Shown piece by piece: positions 53,801 to 63,550 of a stretch of 64,000 bases of DNA. Under the pieces are notes generated by a model. It ran no database searches. It was not told the origin of the DNA and worked only from the letters and a program-made list of their open reading frames with translations. The stretch covers positions 5,322,785-5,386,784 of the forward strand of contig CP154955.1 in assembly GCA_039621445.1 (NCBI GenBank). The letters run 5' to 3'. How positions within the stretch are numbered: position 1 is the stretch's first letter; each line of letters begins with the position of its first letter. Position numbers and translations under genes: made by a program. This DNA is from Euglena gracilis (lineage: Eukaryota > Euglenida > Euglenophyceae > Euglenales).

Positions 53801-56800
53801 AATTTCCAAAAATGGCCAAAAACGGGCATTTTTGGCCATTTTTGGGGGTCCCAAAAAAAATTTTCGGCGCTTCGCGCCGGTCACTGGAAAAATTTTTCCC
53901 ACTAGCTAGCCCTGCTAGCAGACCCCCCCCCCCCGGGGGGGGGTCTGCTAGAAAACCCACTAGCCAAATTTGGACTAGCTGCAGTCCAGCCCCCCCCCCC
54001 CGGGGGGGGTACTGCAATCCCTTAAGCAAATGCCTGGTTGTCGCAGAAGATTTTGGTCAACTGCAGAGCCCTCTGGAAAAAAATCAACAAAATCACCTCC
54101 GGCATTGAGTTGAGCTTTTGGTCTCCAGTCGGACCTCCACATGAAAGTCCTCAACAACTATTGTGGTGAAAACTTTTGCAATTTTCGTGTTGAACGCTGG
54201 GTGTTGCTTTTGCTTCTGTTTGGGTCGGTTGTAGGCTTCACCCAATTTCTGGATGTCCACCCCTGCCACAAACCAAGGGCCGTACGGGAAGTCCAGAAAC
54301 CCAATTGGGGGTCGGGTCGAACCCCCCTCCAGTGTAATGAATTTGACGGCGCAGAACTGATGGATTGCCGACCTGCAAGGACAAGCAACAGGATGTCGTG
54401 GAAGATGGGGTCGCAATACCCATAGGGGACACTGATATTGGCGTTGCTGAAAACCTGAACAGACACAACGTTGGAGGATAAATGGAGGATCGTTAAAAAA
54501 GCACCATCAGGGCGTCGCTTAAAAACACAGGAGGGAGGACTTCCAGCATAGAGACTGGAAGGTTTGGGCTTGCTGGAAAAAGGCTGCTGGCTGACCCCCC
54601 TCCCCCACCCCATACCAGCTGGAACTGGTCCCGACTGGGGGTCAAACCGGGTACCCAAGAAATCGAAACTGGAAAATACCAACAGAAAACTTCCAATTAT
54701 GCAAAATAGATCATTGACCCAAAATTTGCCCTGGGAATCCCTTTTCTAACCCATTTTTTTTGCCCATTTTCGGCAACTCTTGCACCCCCAAAAGCAAAAA
54801 AAAATCTGTTACCTTCCAGCCACCCTTCCCCTTCAGGTGGCAGAGGTTCAAAAAAAGGCCATACATGCCATTATCCATTGACAACAAAAACCGACGAAAT
54901 GCCACATCAGGGATTTGTGCTTATCCTTTTTGGGGGGGTCAAATTCTTATCCGTAGTTATCCGTAGTTATCCGTAGTTATCCGTAGTTATCCGTAGTTAT
55001 CCTTATTTGCTAAAATACCCTTCCTGGCAGGGGATATCCATCTAGAAATGGCTGCAATTGAAAGGATGAAGAGAGTTGATCATCATTAACCTCAGGAATG
55101 CCTAAAATTCGTGAAATATGACAATCTAAACAGAAAACGACAAGCATCCAAGGCAGATGGAAACGACAATGTCCGGTGTGGGTCTTTTAATCTTTCATCC
55201 ACCATTCTTCACAAGCACCGTTGCAGAACATGCCAACGGCTGCCTGCCGGACGTTAGACGACATCTTCTGTCGGTTTTTAACATCAATGACACCGGCCAA
55301 ACTGAAAGAAAGCTATCTCTTTATAGGATGCACGCCGCCAAATGGAAAATTGTTGCGAAAAAAAGCTGAAGAAAAGGGCTGCTTGAAAAACCGTTCAATC
55401 AACACTAGAGACAGGAAAACAGACATAAAGAAAAACAGGCTCAGAAAGGGGGGGTCACGTTGAGCCCAGAAAGGCCCAATGTCTCTGCGGCTATGTACAG
55501 AACAACGTAGTTATCCGTAGTTATCCTTATTTGGACATTTTGGCTCATCCGTAGTTATCCGCAGTTATCCGTTTTTATCCGTATTTGGAGGTTTCGGGCT
55601 TATCCGTAGTTATCCGTAGTTATCCGTAGCCATCCATTTCAGGATAAGCACAAATCCCTGGCCACATCTTTGGACTGAATACACTGGGAAGTGAATCGCA
55701 AAAGCCTCTCTCCACCAGCTGGCAGAATGGCCCATGGTCCCCTGCAGGCGAAAAGCCGATGGCACAGTCAGTCGTTTGTCTTCGTTGGTGAGAGCTCAGA
55801 AATTCCATCGAACGAACGCTGCCAAATGAACAAGATACCGCTTTCCAGTCCCGCTCGATGCACTTTGTTTGCTCATCCAACTGTGACGCAACAAACAGGA
55901 GGGAGAAGAATGTGCTTCCTTGTGCCCTTGACCAAACACTCAATCTCGTCCACATACAGAAGAAAAATGTCGAGCATTGCCTTCTGAAATGAATAAAAAC
56001 AGTGTTCAAACGCATTCAAAATAAATAAACAAACACATTCAAACAAACACTACCACAAATTCACCTTCTTGCAACAGAACAAAAAATGAGGGTGGGTGCT
56101 GAACACATATTTGATGTCACATGCGCCACTTCCCAGGAAAATTCAATCAGACACTTCAAAATGAGACGAACGTATTTTGGATTGTTGCAGCTGGGAGAAA
56201 TGAATAAGTTGTTCAACGAGATTTGATGAGCCCCAATATGCTTGTATTCTTAATTTAAACGCCAAATAAATCCTTCGAGCTACATTGGATGAACCATCAG
56301 CACTTACCAACGTAAGATGGACGGCGCACCAGAATGTGCAAGGTAAAGCGATCTGCGTTCTTCTGCATTGGGCTGGTGATGGTCAGATGCATTGGCCCTG
56401 GAGGGGGTGCATGTGGGGGCATCCGCGGCAAATATCCCTGCCTCGGCATTTGACTGTCCTAGAACTTTTTCGAACCCTGTTGGTTGGACTTGTTATTGTT
56501 AGATGGGGAAACAGAGGGGCTGGAGCGTTTATTTTTGATACTTAATATAATAATATAAATATACTGATATTTGATGCTTAATCGACAAAAAATTTGTCAG
56601 GAATGGCATTTTTCAGAATGGTCGGCTGTGAAGGAATTCCAAAAAAAATTCAATCAAATTGTTAGGCGACTTTGAGGCCTCCAACCCATTTTGAACTTAT
56701 GCATTTTACTTCACCGGGGGCGGGGCAGGGATGGATGGGAAGCGTCGATGGGGGGGTCGGACCCCCCCTCCCTACACGGAGGGGGGTCCGACCCCCCCTC

Positions 56801-57552
56801 CTACCTCGAAACTGACACGGGCCAGAAATTTTGTGGAGGGGCAAAGGGCTGGAATTAGGCCAAAATTGTTGGAAAACCCCTGATTCTTTTGAAAATAAAT
56901 ACAAAAATGTTCATTTTCTGAATTCTTTTGAACATATCTTCATGTGGAAAACACCAAACATCAAAAATGGGCAATATGCTCAAAAGTGAGGAAAAAGAGG
57001 CGCGTTTTTTTGCTCATTCTTTGGCCCACAGCAGGGGTCGGCGGTCCAGAACCCTGTCTCAACATCTAGGGGGGGAGTTCGTCCGGACCCCCCTGTCACG
57101 TCGGGACCCCCCCACCTGCTCAAAACCGAAAAACTTCCCATCAATCCCGGGGGGGGGGGGGCAAGCCGCGGCAGATTCTTCAAATTTCTTTCTGGAACAA
57201 AGTACGTCAAATGCATGAATTCCCAACGAATTCTCAGAAAGTGGCCCAAATTGGTATTTTTGGGGCCAAAAAAAGGCAAAGATTTCGGGGAAGCCAAATT
57301 GGTGGGCACTTAGGGGGGAGTCAAATCCCACATTGGCAACATTGGCAAGGACAGGCCCAGAGCCCAACTTCCTGGGGGGGGGGGGGGGCGATAATCTTAC
57401 GCCAAAAACCAACGGGGCTGCCGACCCACCCACACACCGCCCAGCAGCAGGTCCAGTGCGGGGCTTTGGACCATCACGAACTGGCCCGGGCTGTGGCTGA
57501 CCCGCACCCCGGACACCACCACCCGCAGCACATCGTTCTCCACGCTCTTCGC
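50577..57552 (-). CDS. NADPH oxidase / ferric-reductase-like flavocytochrome, C-terminal seven exons
   Basis: Exons 57552-57438, 56397-56308, 54446-54373, 53275-53171, 52911-52807, 52345-52203 and 50834-50577 give about 280 residues of the FAD and NAD(P)H domains. Landmarks: SPGQFVMVQSPALDLLL (FAD strand), GPMHLTITSP (counterpart of H-P-[FL]-[ST]-[IL]-[ST]-S), SVPYG (counterpart of D-G-P-Y-G), LLLVLA..., FAYLIVQHPAMYRWFIASFE (counterpart of FYWLCRDTHAFEWFADLL), WSDSIWPTFQE, and RVRLAFLGCPFAWQRALR (counterpart of the C-G-P segment). Phases agree throughout except between 56308 and 54446, where one exon is missing. Such proteins move electrons from NADPH across a membrane to oxygen or ferric iron. 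The heme-binding membrane part is not in view. Confidence 0.8.
51000..52200. other. Intron of the NOX-like gene
   Basis: Contains the right end of a GCAATGG-family repeat (51230-51255), a fragment with TTAAAAAGAAGCCTGG (51208) and poly-G runs. No exon. Confidence 0.6.
52203..52345 (-). CDS. NOX-like exon
   Basis: Acceptor CTGCCGCAG|GAGAGT, donor TCAGGAG|GTCTGT; phase 1 in, 0 out. LPPNIHVTVCLNGLTKERLC then FRWSDSIWPTFQE. Confidence 0.85.
52807..52911 (-). CDS. NOX-like exon
   Basis: Acceptor ATCTGACAG|GGCCAT, donor TTTGAGG|GTATCG; phase 1 in, 1 out. ELFAYLIVQHPAMYRWFIAS. Confidence 0.85.
53171..53275 (-). CDS. NOX-like exon: dinucleotide-binding segment
   Basis: Acceptor CAATGCAG|AGACCG, phase 1 in. 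TAPGDFSTVLPLVPLLKTYL stands where G-x-G-x-x-P-x-x-S-x-[IL]-x-x-[LI] is expected, but the glycine pattern is absent. The donor CGGC|GTAGTC keeps the frame. Confidence 0.75.
53590..54036. mobile_element. hAT-like MITE (CAGGCTTTTGCTTAAGG ends), copy 2
   Basis: Same family as 32203-32640, flanked by exact 8-bp GTTGTCGC copies (53582-53589 and 54037-54044). The right end has one change (GCAAATGCCTG). In the intron between NOX-like exons at 54373 and 53275. Confidence 0.95.
54373..54446 (-). CDS. NOX-like exon: PYG motif
   Basis: Acceptor GGTTTTCAG|CAACGC, donor CTTGCAG|GTCGGC; phase 2 in, 1 out. NANISVPYGYCDPIFHDILL then LVLA. Confidence 0.8.
54908..55660. mobile_element. CAGGG-end transposon with 7-bp duplication and TTATCCGTAG arrays
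   Basis: A perfect 20-bp inverted end, CAGGGATTTGTGCTTATCCT, is flanked by exact GCCACAT copies (54901-54907 and 55661-55667); an eighth base does not match. TTATCCGTAG arrays lie at 54952-55005 and 55508-55630. The core has coding-like frames on plus (PAKLKESYLFIGCTPPNGKL at about 55.28 kb), function unknown. Confidence 0.92.
55690..55985 (-). CDS. Candidate exon or transposase relic (weak)
   Basis: A good acceptor (TCATTTCAG|AAGGCA) is followed by KAMLDIFLLYVDEIECLVKG and TRKHILLPP. It lies where one NOX-like exon is missing (between 56308 and 54446) but does not resemble that part of the protein, and its phase does not fit. It may be an unrelated remnant. Confidence 0.25.
56308..56397 (-). 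CDS. NOX-like exon: HPxT-type FAD motif
   Basis: Acceptor CCCTCCAG|GGCCAA, donor CGTTG|GTAAGT; joins in phase to give LLGGPMHLTITSPMQK then DRFTLHILVRRP. The usual His of H-P-[FL]-T is shifted (P-M-H-L-T). Confidence 0.85.
57438..57552 (-). CDS. NOX-like exon: FAD-binding start
   Basis: Acceptor CAACCGCAG|GCGAAG, donor GGGCG|GTGTGT; phase 0 in, 1 out. VSHSPGQFVMVQSPALDLLL. Confidence 0.85.
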
Positions 57553-57594
57553 CTGCGGTTGGGCCGCGGCCGGCGGTGGGGAGCCCACGCCATC

Positions 57595-57760
57595 TTTATT
57601 TCTTTGTTCATTTATTTGTTTACTCATTTATTTATTTGTTTGCCTTTTTGTTCATTTATTATTAATTTATTTGTTTATTTTATTATTGTTTGTTTGTTTG
57701 TTTGTTCTATTTATTATTTATTTGTTTGTTTGCTTTATTTATTATTTCTTACATCCCCCT
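57595..57760. repeat. AT-rich TTTATTTG / TTTG microsatellite
   Basis: Repeated ATTTATTTGTTT and GTTTGTTTG, just upstream of the first NOX-like exon seen. Confidence 0.9.
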
Positions 57761-57994
57761 TGTCGTCCCTCCGGGGGGAAGTGGTGGGCATATTTTACAG
57801 GCCTAAAGTCCAACTGCCCCGCATTTATTGAAGAAAAACCACCCACACAGTACCCCCCCCCCCTATGTCCCACCAGTAACCTCTGTCCTCCGACCAGGGG
57901 GGGGGGTCAGTCGTTGGACAAGGGGTCCAAAAAAAAAAGATGGAGGGTATCCAGGACCCCCCCCAAAAGGTCAAATTTTCCTTACCCGCCCCCC

Positions 57995-58435
57995 ACCCCT
58001 GGGCAATTGTCGCGTGACAAATCGGGCAGCACGGAGGGGGGTGACAATTTCCCAGGGTGACAATTTGGCCAGCACAGCACAATTGCCCGGGGGCGTCAAT
58101 TGCCCACCCATGTAAGCCACATTTAAACCAAATGACCAAGAACACCATCTGAAACACAAGTGAACGCAGCAAAAATGCAGCTATGGTCGTGATACTGTGC
58201 AGAGTGTTTGGTATGCAAAATTTCTGAGCACGTCGTAGCGAAATAGAAGATCAATCGAGTCATTTCGGCGAAAAGAAAGTTCATAATGCAATACTACAAA
58301 TGGGGGGTGACAAATTGGGCAGCACGGAAGGGGGTGACAATTTCCCGGGGTGACAAATTGGCCGGCACAGCCAGGGGTGACAATTGCCCGGGGGCGTCAA
58401 TTACCCGGGGGCGCCAATTGCCCCGGGGGGGGGGC
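57995..58435. mobile_element. Array-flanked element (TGACAATTTCCCGGG units)
   Basis: Arrays of GTGACAA-TTTCCC and CAATTGCCCGGGGGCGTC lie at 58001-58105 and 58308-58430 around a 200-bp core. The ends GGGCAATTGTCGC and, inverted, GGGCAATTGGCGC suggest short inverted repeats. No coding content. Confidence 0.5.
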
Positions 58436-58439
58436 GCGG

Positions 58440-59215
58440 GTACGGCGCTTCGTGCTGTGAATTTTTGGCATTTCGACATAATTTTGCCCAAAAAGTGCCA
58501 AAAATGTCATTTTTGCCGATTCTTGGCCCCAGAAAAATTTGGCCCCGCAGATTTTTCGCCCCGGCGATTCGAACCGGGCCAAAAATCTGGCCAAACCTCA
58601 GAAAAGGTTTCCTCTGACTGGGACTGGGGGGGGGGGGGGCGTTGGAGGTCCAGCAGAAAAAGGGGTGATTGGACAAAGGTCTATTCTTCAGCGGGGAGAC
58701 CCTTCCACAGTGCTTTCCACCGTGGGAAATGAAATGCTGTGCCTCTTGAGCAGTAGCCCCGTTGAGGATGTCAGAAGCACCTGCTTTCTAACACAAGTGT
58801 TATTGCAAGTGTTTCAAAGTTTCAAAAGAAGAAACGATCCTTCAGGGTTTTGTCTCCGTTGCTTTGGTTACGGTTTATACTGAAAACAGCCTGACAACTT
58901 CCAAGACAAAAAAAAATGACACAATCTTAGGTACCTCCGCCCCCCGCCCCCGCCATGATTGAAGGTAAAGCCAGGGGGCCAACCTTAGGGGGGCCATGTT
59001 TGCATGTTAAGAATTTTGGTGGCCATGGACAAAAGGCCTAAGGCCAACTTTAGGGGGGGCCAAGTTTGCATGTAAGGAGGAGGGGGGTCAAGCGCCGGGG
59101 GGGGGGGGTATAACAGTTTCGTTGAAATGGGGAAGGCAGATCGCCCCAAAACAGCGATTGTCCTCGGGCAGATTGGTGCATCTCCAGGCCAAACTCAAGA
59201 CAATGTGCATCAGAC
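58440..59215. other. Repeat-derived interval, no gene seen
   Basis: GGCGCTTCGTGC hairpin-like phrases, TGTCATTTTTGCCGA phrases and two GTTAAGAATT-x-GG phrases shared with 12195 and 59428. Confidence 0.5.
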
Positions 59216-59221
59216 GCACAC

Positions 59222-59298
59222 CTCGGATATCATCCCCGGTCAAAGCCGCACCGCAGCGTGCGGCCAAAAGCGCTGGGGGTGCCCGTGGGGAACAATTG
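59222..59298 (-). CDS. Candidate exon, unknown gene
   Basis: Acceptor GCTGGGCAG|CAATTG, donor ATCCGAG|GTGTGC; open in one frame: NCSPRAPPALLAARCGAALT then GDDIR, phase 2 in, 1 out. It could belong to the membrane half of the NOX-like gene, but I see no heme His or clear family pattern. Confidence 0.3.
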
Positions 59299-59299
59299 C

Positions 59300-61380
59300 T
59301 GCCCAGCGAGGGTTGCAAATAGAAAAGACCCAGTGGCAGGAGTGGGAAGCGTGCTGTGTTCCGTTACTCCCCCTTTCCCGGGTGCCGAATTGAGAATAAG
59401 GCTTGGTGGCAACCTTAGTTTCGCATGTTAAGAATTCCGGCGAGCCAAGCACAAAATTGGCCAGAAGGCCCCAAAAAACAACAGGGCCAGATCGAAAGCC
59501 AAGGCCAAAGGCCCACTTTAGGGGAGGAGGGAGGCCAAGCCCTGGGGGGAGGTACTTTCCCAACCTTGCCCCCCCAAAAGGATGGCCCCCCTTCGTAACT
59601 GGCGACCTCGATGCCTCTGCTTTGGTGAGGATTCTTTCACGGGTTCTGAAGGGTCCCCCCCATCCACCCACCCCCCCCAGGGGGGTCCCGGGGGACCCAC
59701 TCTCGTTTCCCCGAAAATGGCCAAAAATCACAAAAATGCTACCCTCCCCCCCCTATGTCCAATGACCGAACATCTGTCCTCTAACCGGGGGGGCGGTCGT
59801 TGGACATTGGGTAATGACCAAAAAGGTGTCCTCTGACCGGGGGGGTGGCCATTGGACACGGGGTCAGGGGAAAAAAGTTTGCCAAACCCCCCCCCAAACA
59901 GGTCAAAACTTTCCTTCCGGCGCTTCGCGCCCCCATTTCCAGCCCTGTCAACAAATATTTACTCAAATAGCACCCAAAACTGACATCCTTGGACGATGGG
60001 CTGCGGGGTAGAGGACAAGGGCGGAAGAAAAGCCTTTCAGGGCTGGTAAACCTCCGGTTTTCACACACCTGCAAAAAAACATCAAACCTCCGAAAAGGTG
60101 TCCTCTGACCGGGGGGGTGGTCGTTGGACATAGGGGGGTCGTTGGACATAGGGAGGGGGTAAAAAAAAGCACTTTTTCAAAAAAAATTTGGCGTCTTCGG
60201 CACCGAAAGTATCCCACCCCCCTCTGGGGGGGCTCCCGGGGGTGGGGCAGGCTCGGCCGGACCCACCCACCCTACCCCCCCCCCCCGGGTCCAAGACTAA
60301 AAAAAACAACTTCTGGCCTCATTTGTGCAAGACTGCGGAGGTTTGCACATGCAACCCCCCGAATTCAGCCTTCCATTCAATCTTGACTGCGGCGGGGGCA
60401 TGTAAATGCATTGTTGTCTGGGAAGTTGGTTCCAGCCCTTGTTGGCCAACTCGGCCTCGTACCTCCCTACCTCCTCCCCCAACCGGAGAGGTATCACCTA
60501 CACTTGCACCATCTGTCAGGTGGCATATTTCTGGGAGCGCGAGTTGGCCTCTGCCTCCATAAATGGAAATTGGCCTGCCCGAAAGCGTGGTCTATTTTCA
60601 CAGAAATTGACCAAAAATGGCACGAGAAGATATTATTGACCACCAAATTTTGCAGCTGCCAAAAAAAAATCAAGTGACCAGAAGGGCAGGTTCCATTCCA
60701 GGCTGTTCTGGCGAGGGGGGTGGACCATCCACGCTCCACCCGACACCCATTGGGTTTCCAGGATTCCTGTTCAGCCCAGATCCCCTCAAAGTTTTTTGGT
60801 TATTAATAAATTTATTGATTTATTTATTTGTTTACTTATTTATTTTCGCTAATGCCTTCGGCGCCTTTTGCGCCACATAGTTTTGACAAAAAAAAACGTC
60901 GCTCCTGGGAAAATTTATACCGAACTTGATTGAAGAAAATGAAGAGGAGAAGGGGGGGGGAGGACAGGGAAGCTTTGGGAGGGAGTGGTCCCACCCATTC
61001 ACCCTCCCATTTCAGCTGCGCACACAGGCAGAGAAAGACAAGCAAGACAGACGCAGCGCAAGCACTTTTGGTCTTCATCTTTGTGCAGAAGTGCGGGTCA
61101 GAGGCAAAAGTGAGCAATAGAGGGATGAGGGACTGTGAGGCCAGGCTTCTTTTCAACAACTCCGGCAGAGGGTGCCTCGTGCTATGGGGTGCCTGCCCAT
61201 TGCAGACCCCCCCCCCCCCCCCCGGTCAGTTTTGGATCCTAGCTTGGGCCGACCCAGTCAATTTTCCCTTGAAAATGCCTTTTTTGGGCTTCCGACGCCT
61301 TCGGCACAAGGAGGTTGCTGTAGCACAACCCATCCCAAACCTGAACCCCGCGGGGATCAAAAATGCCCCCCCCCCCCGCG
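59300..61380. other. Repeat-rich interval, no gene called
   Basis: Repeated GTCCTCTGACCGGGGGGGTGG and CGTTGGACATAGGGG phrases (59760-60140; also at 11740 and 57880). A possible exon at 60420-60520 cannot be fixed. 60800-60850 is TTTATTTG-rich. Confidence 0.45.
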
Positions 61381-61458
61381 CTTGCTCAGAAGGCCCTTGG
61401 AGGTGATAGCATAGTGTTAGCATAGTCCCTGAGAGGTGGGCGCAACCTCCCTTGAAAG

Positions 61459-61630
61459 AGAAACCTGCGTGGGGCGCAGTGCAGGGGCACTGCCTCTACC
61501 AATACAGTGGTGGGCATCTGGTGGGCTGTACAGCTAGCAGGATAGGGCAGGCGGTGCATGCCATCCTCTTTGGACAGCAGCACAGGCATCAGGAGCTGCG
61601 GATCGGCGATTGTTCCGATGCGACGCATTG
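61459..61630 (-). CDS. Candidate exon, unknown protein
   Basis: The minus frame reads RIGTIADPQLLMPVLLSKED, GMHRLPYPASCTAHQMPTTV and LVEAVPLHCAPR, then a possible donor (CACGCAG|GTTTCT). The donor coincides with the end of a CAGGTTTCTCTTTCAAGG transposon terminus. No acceptor was found and no family is recognised. Confidence 0.3.
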
Positions 61631-62530
61631 GATGAAAGAAACCCGCCAGAGGAGATATTGATATCTATTACCTCCAAGGAAATTGCGGGAAAATTTGTGG
61701 GCAAGTTGTGGGTAAATTGCGGGAAAAATTGCGGAAATCGGAAAAATTGACATTGGGAGCATGCACATCTCTGACGACATTAGAAAAACTACAAAAAAAT
61801 AAAAAAAGCAACCTGTGTTCACTTGTGAACCATTCAAGGGTGCATTTTACCCTCCATTTCAAGTTTATGCAGACGGAGGCAGTAAAGGGGGGAAAATGCG
61901 GAGACTGAGAATCAACAGCGGCTGATAATGCAATGAGGTGTGCAATTCAGCCTCAAGTTTCCAAACCTTCGCAGAATGGCAATATGGCATTCACATGTTC
62001 TGTGTTGCGTGGGGGCACAAAATGGTGTCCAGAGAGACCAGCCCTGCAAGAGGGAGAGCACCGCGAAAGGGAAGATACTCCGGGCAGCGATGCATGGACC
62101 CAAGGCTTTCTTATGGCCTCTGGGGGGTCCCATAGGTGGCTATGCTGGAACAAGGTGCTGGCTGGAAAAAGGTGCTGGCTGCCCCCTGGGGTGGGAGGTC
62201 CAGGGGGGTCCGGAGGTCGGACCCGGCGGGTGTCCAAGCCAAATTTGAAAAACCAAAAGCCACTCCCCAATTTTTTTTGCCTTTTAAACCAAAAGCAACT
62301 CCCAAATGTTTTTGTTTGCCTTTTTGTCCCCCTGTTTTCCAAAATTTTCGGTGCTTCGTTTTCTTTTCTTCAGCCCAGCTCGAACTATCTTTTGTGGACG
62401 CCCCCCCTCGCTTGGGAGTCCACAGCCCAGCCGGGAGAAGCTGGCTGGGAAGAAGGTGCTGGCTGGTTGGACCGTGCTGGACCGGGGGGGGGGGGGCGAC
62501 ATCCCCCCCCACCTAAACAGTGGTGCGGGC

Positions 62531-62833
62531 CAGGCTGTTTTTTACCAACCCCGGGGGGAGGGGGGGGGGGTCCGGAGGGCCTGCCCAGGCAGGCACTACC
62601 GCCCCCGGGGGGGGGGGGGGCGGATTTCGGCCTGTGCCCAGGCACACTCCTTTGAAAATAGCCCATTTTTGGCTCCCCGGCGCCTTTGGCGCCGGGGTTG
62701 TGCTAGGGCACTTTGGCCGTGTGCCCTACCCCCCCCCCCTGCGGGGGTCGGATTTGGAGTGCCTTGGAGTGCCTGCCCAGGCAGGCACCCCCCCCCCCCG
62801 GGTGGGGTCGGCACCTGACTAAAATACGGCCTG
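62531..62833. mobile_element. hAT-like MITE, third copy
   Basis: Ends CAGGCTGTTTTTTACC and, inward from the right, CAGGCCGTATTTTAG. The flanks GTGCGGGC and GTGCGGTC match at 7 of 8 positions. The interior (GCCTGCCCAGGCAGGCAC twice, GGCGCCTTTGGCGCC) belongs to the 26.1 and 27.0 kb family. Confidence 0.8.
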
Positions 62834-63071
62834 GTGCGGTCAAGGTGACTGATTTTCAGCCCGGGGCGAAGCGACGGCCAAAAAAATTTTGACCCCAAAA
62901 CGGCCAAAATTGTCGTTTTTGGGCAAAAAAAATTGTCAAAGATGCAAAAAAAAAAATTACCGCAAAGCGCTGGAAGGAAAAATTTGACCTTTTGGGGGGT
63001 CTCGGGTGCCCCCCCCCCCCGGGGTCGATCTGGACCCCCCTTGGCAGGTGGGGGGGTCCGGACCACCCCAC

Positions 63072-63128
63072 CTGAACCCATACAGGCTCTCAATCCTGCG
63101 GTAGGTCCCCTCCAGCGTAGGAAAACCC
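63072..63128 (-). CDS. Candidate exon, unknown gene
   Basis: Acceptor CCCTTGCAG|GGGTTT, donor GGTTCAG|GTGGGG; 57 bp reading GFPTLEGTYRRIESLYGF, phase 2 to 2. Good sites and composition; may be part of the NOX-like gene or the gene before it. Confidence 0.4.
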
Positions 63129-63550
63129 CTGCAAGGGACCGGGCCACAGAGAAGCGATCTACGCAGGTGGGGCGTGAACAGCCCGCTGGGCTTTGACACA
63201 GGCGGCAGGTTTCACAGGAAGGGGCTGGGGAGGTCCGTCGCATCGACAGTTTCTTCGACAAAGTGTCTCGAAATATGAACGACAAGCAAACGCAAAAAAA
63301 GGCAAAAAATGCAAAAAAAATGCAAGTTGGATGTATCTGTGTATCTGTGGACGTGGAGTGGGCATGGTAATAAATGGGATTTCCAAAATCTATTTCTTAC
63401 GTCATAATAGCTCGTGTCACGCAGGTGATCCCACCCCCGTGCTGCAAACGCCATGATCCCCTTGGGGTGCCACCAGTCTTAAATTTTCTTGCCCGATGAA
63501 ACAATGTATCATTTCCCAAAGTATGTGATCTGTGAATTTCAAGCTTCCCC

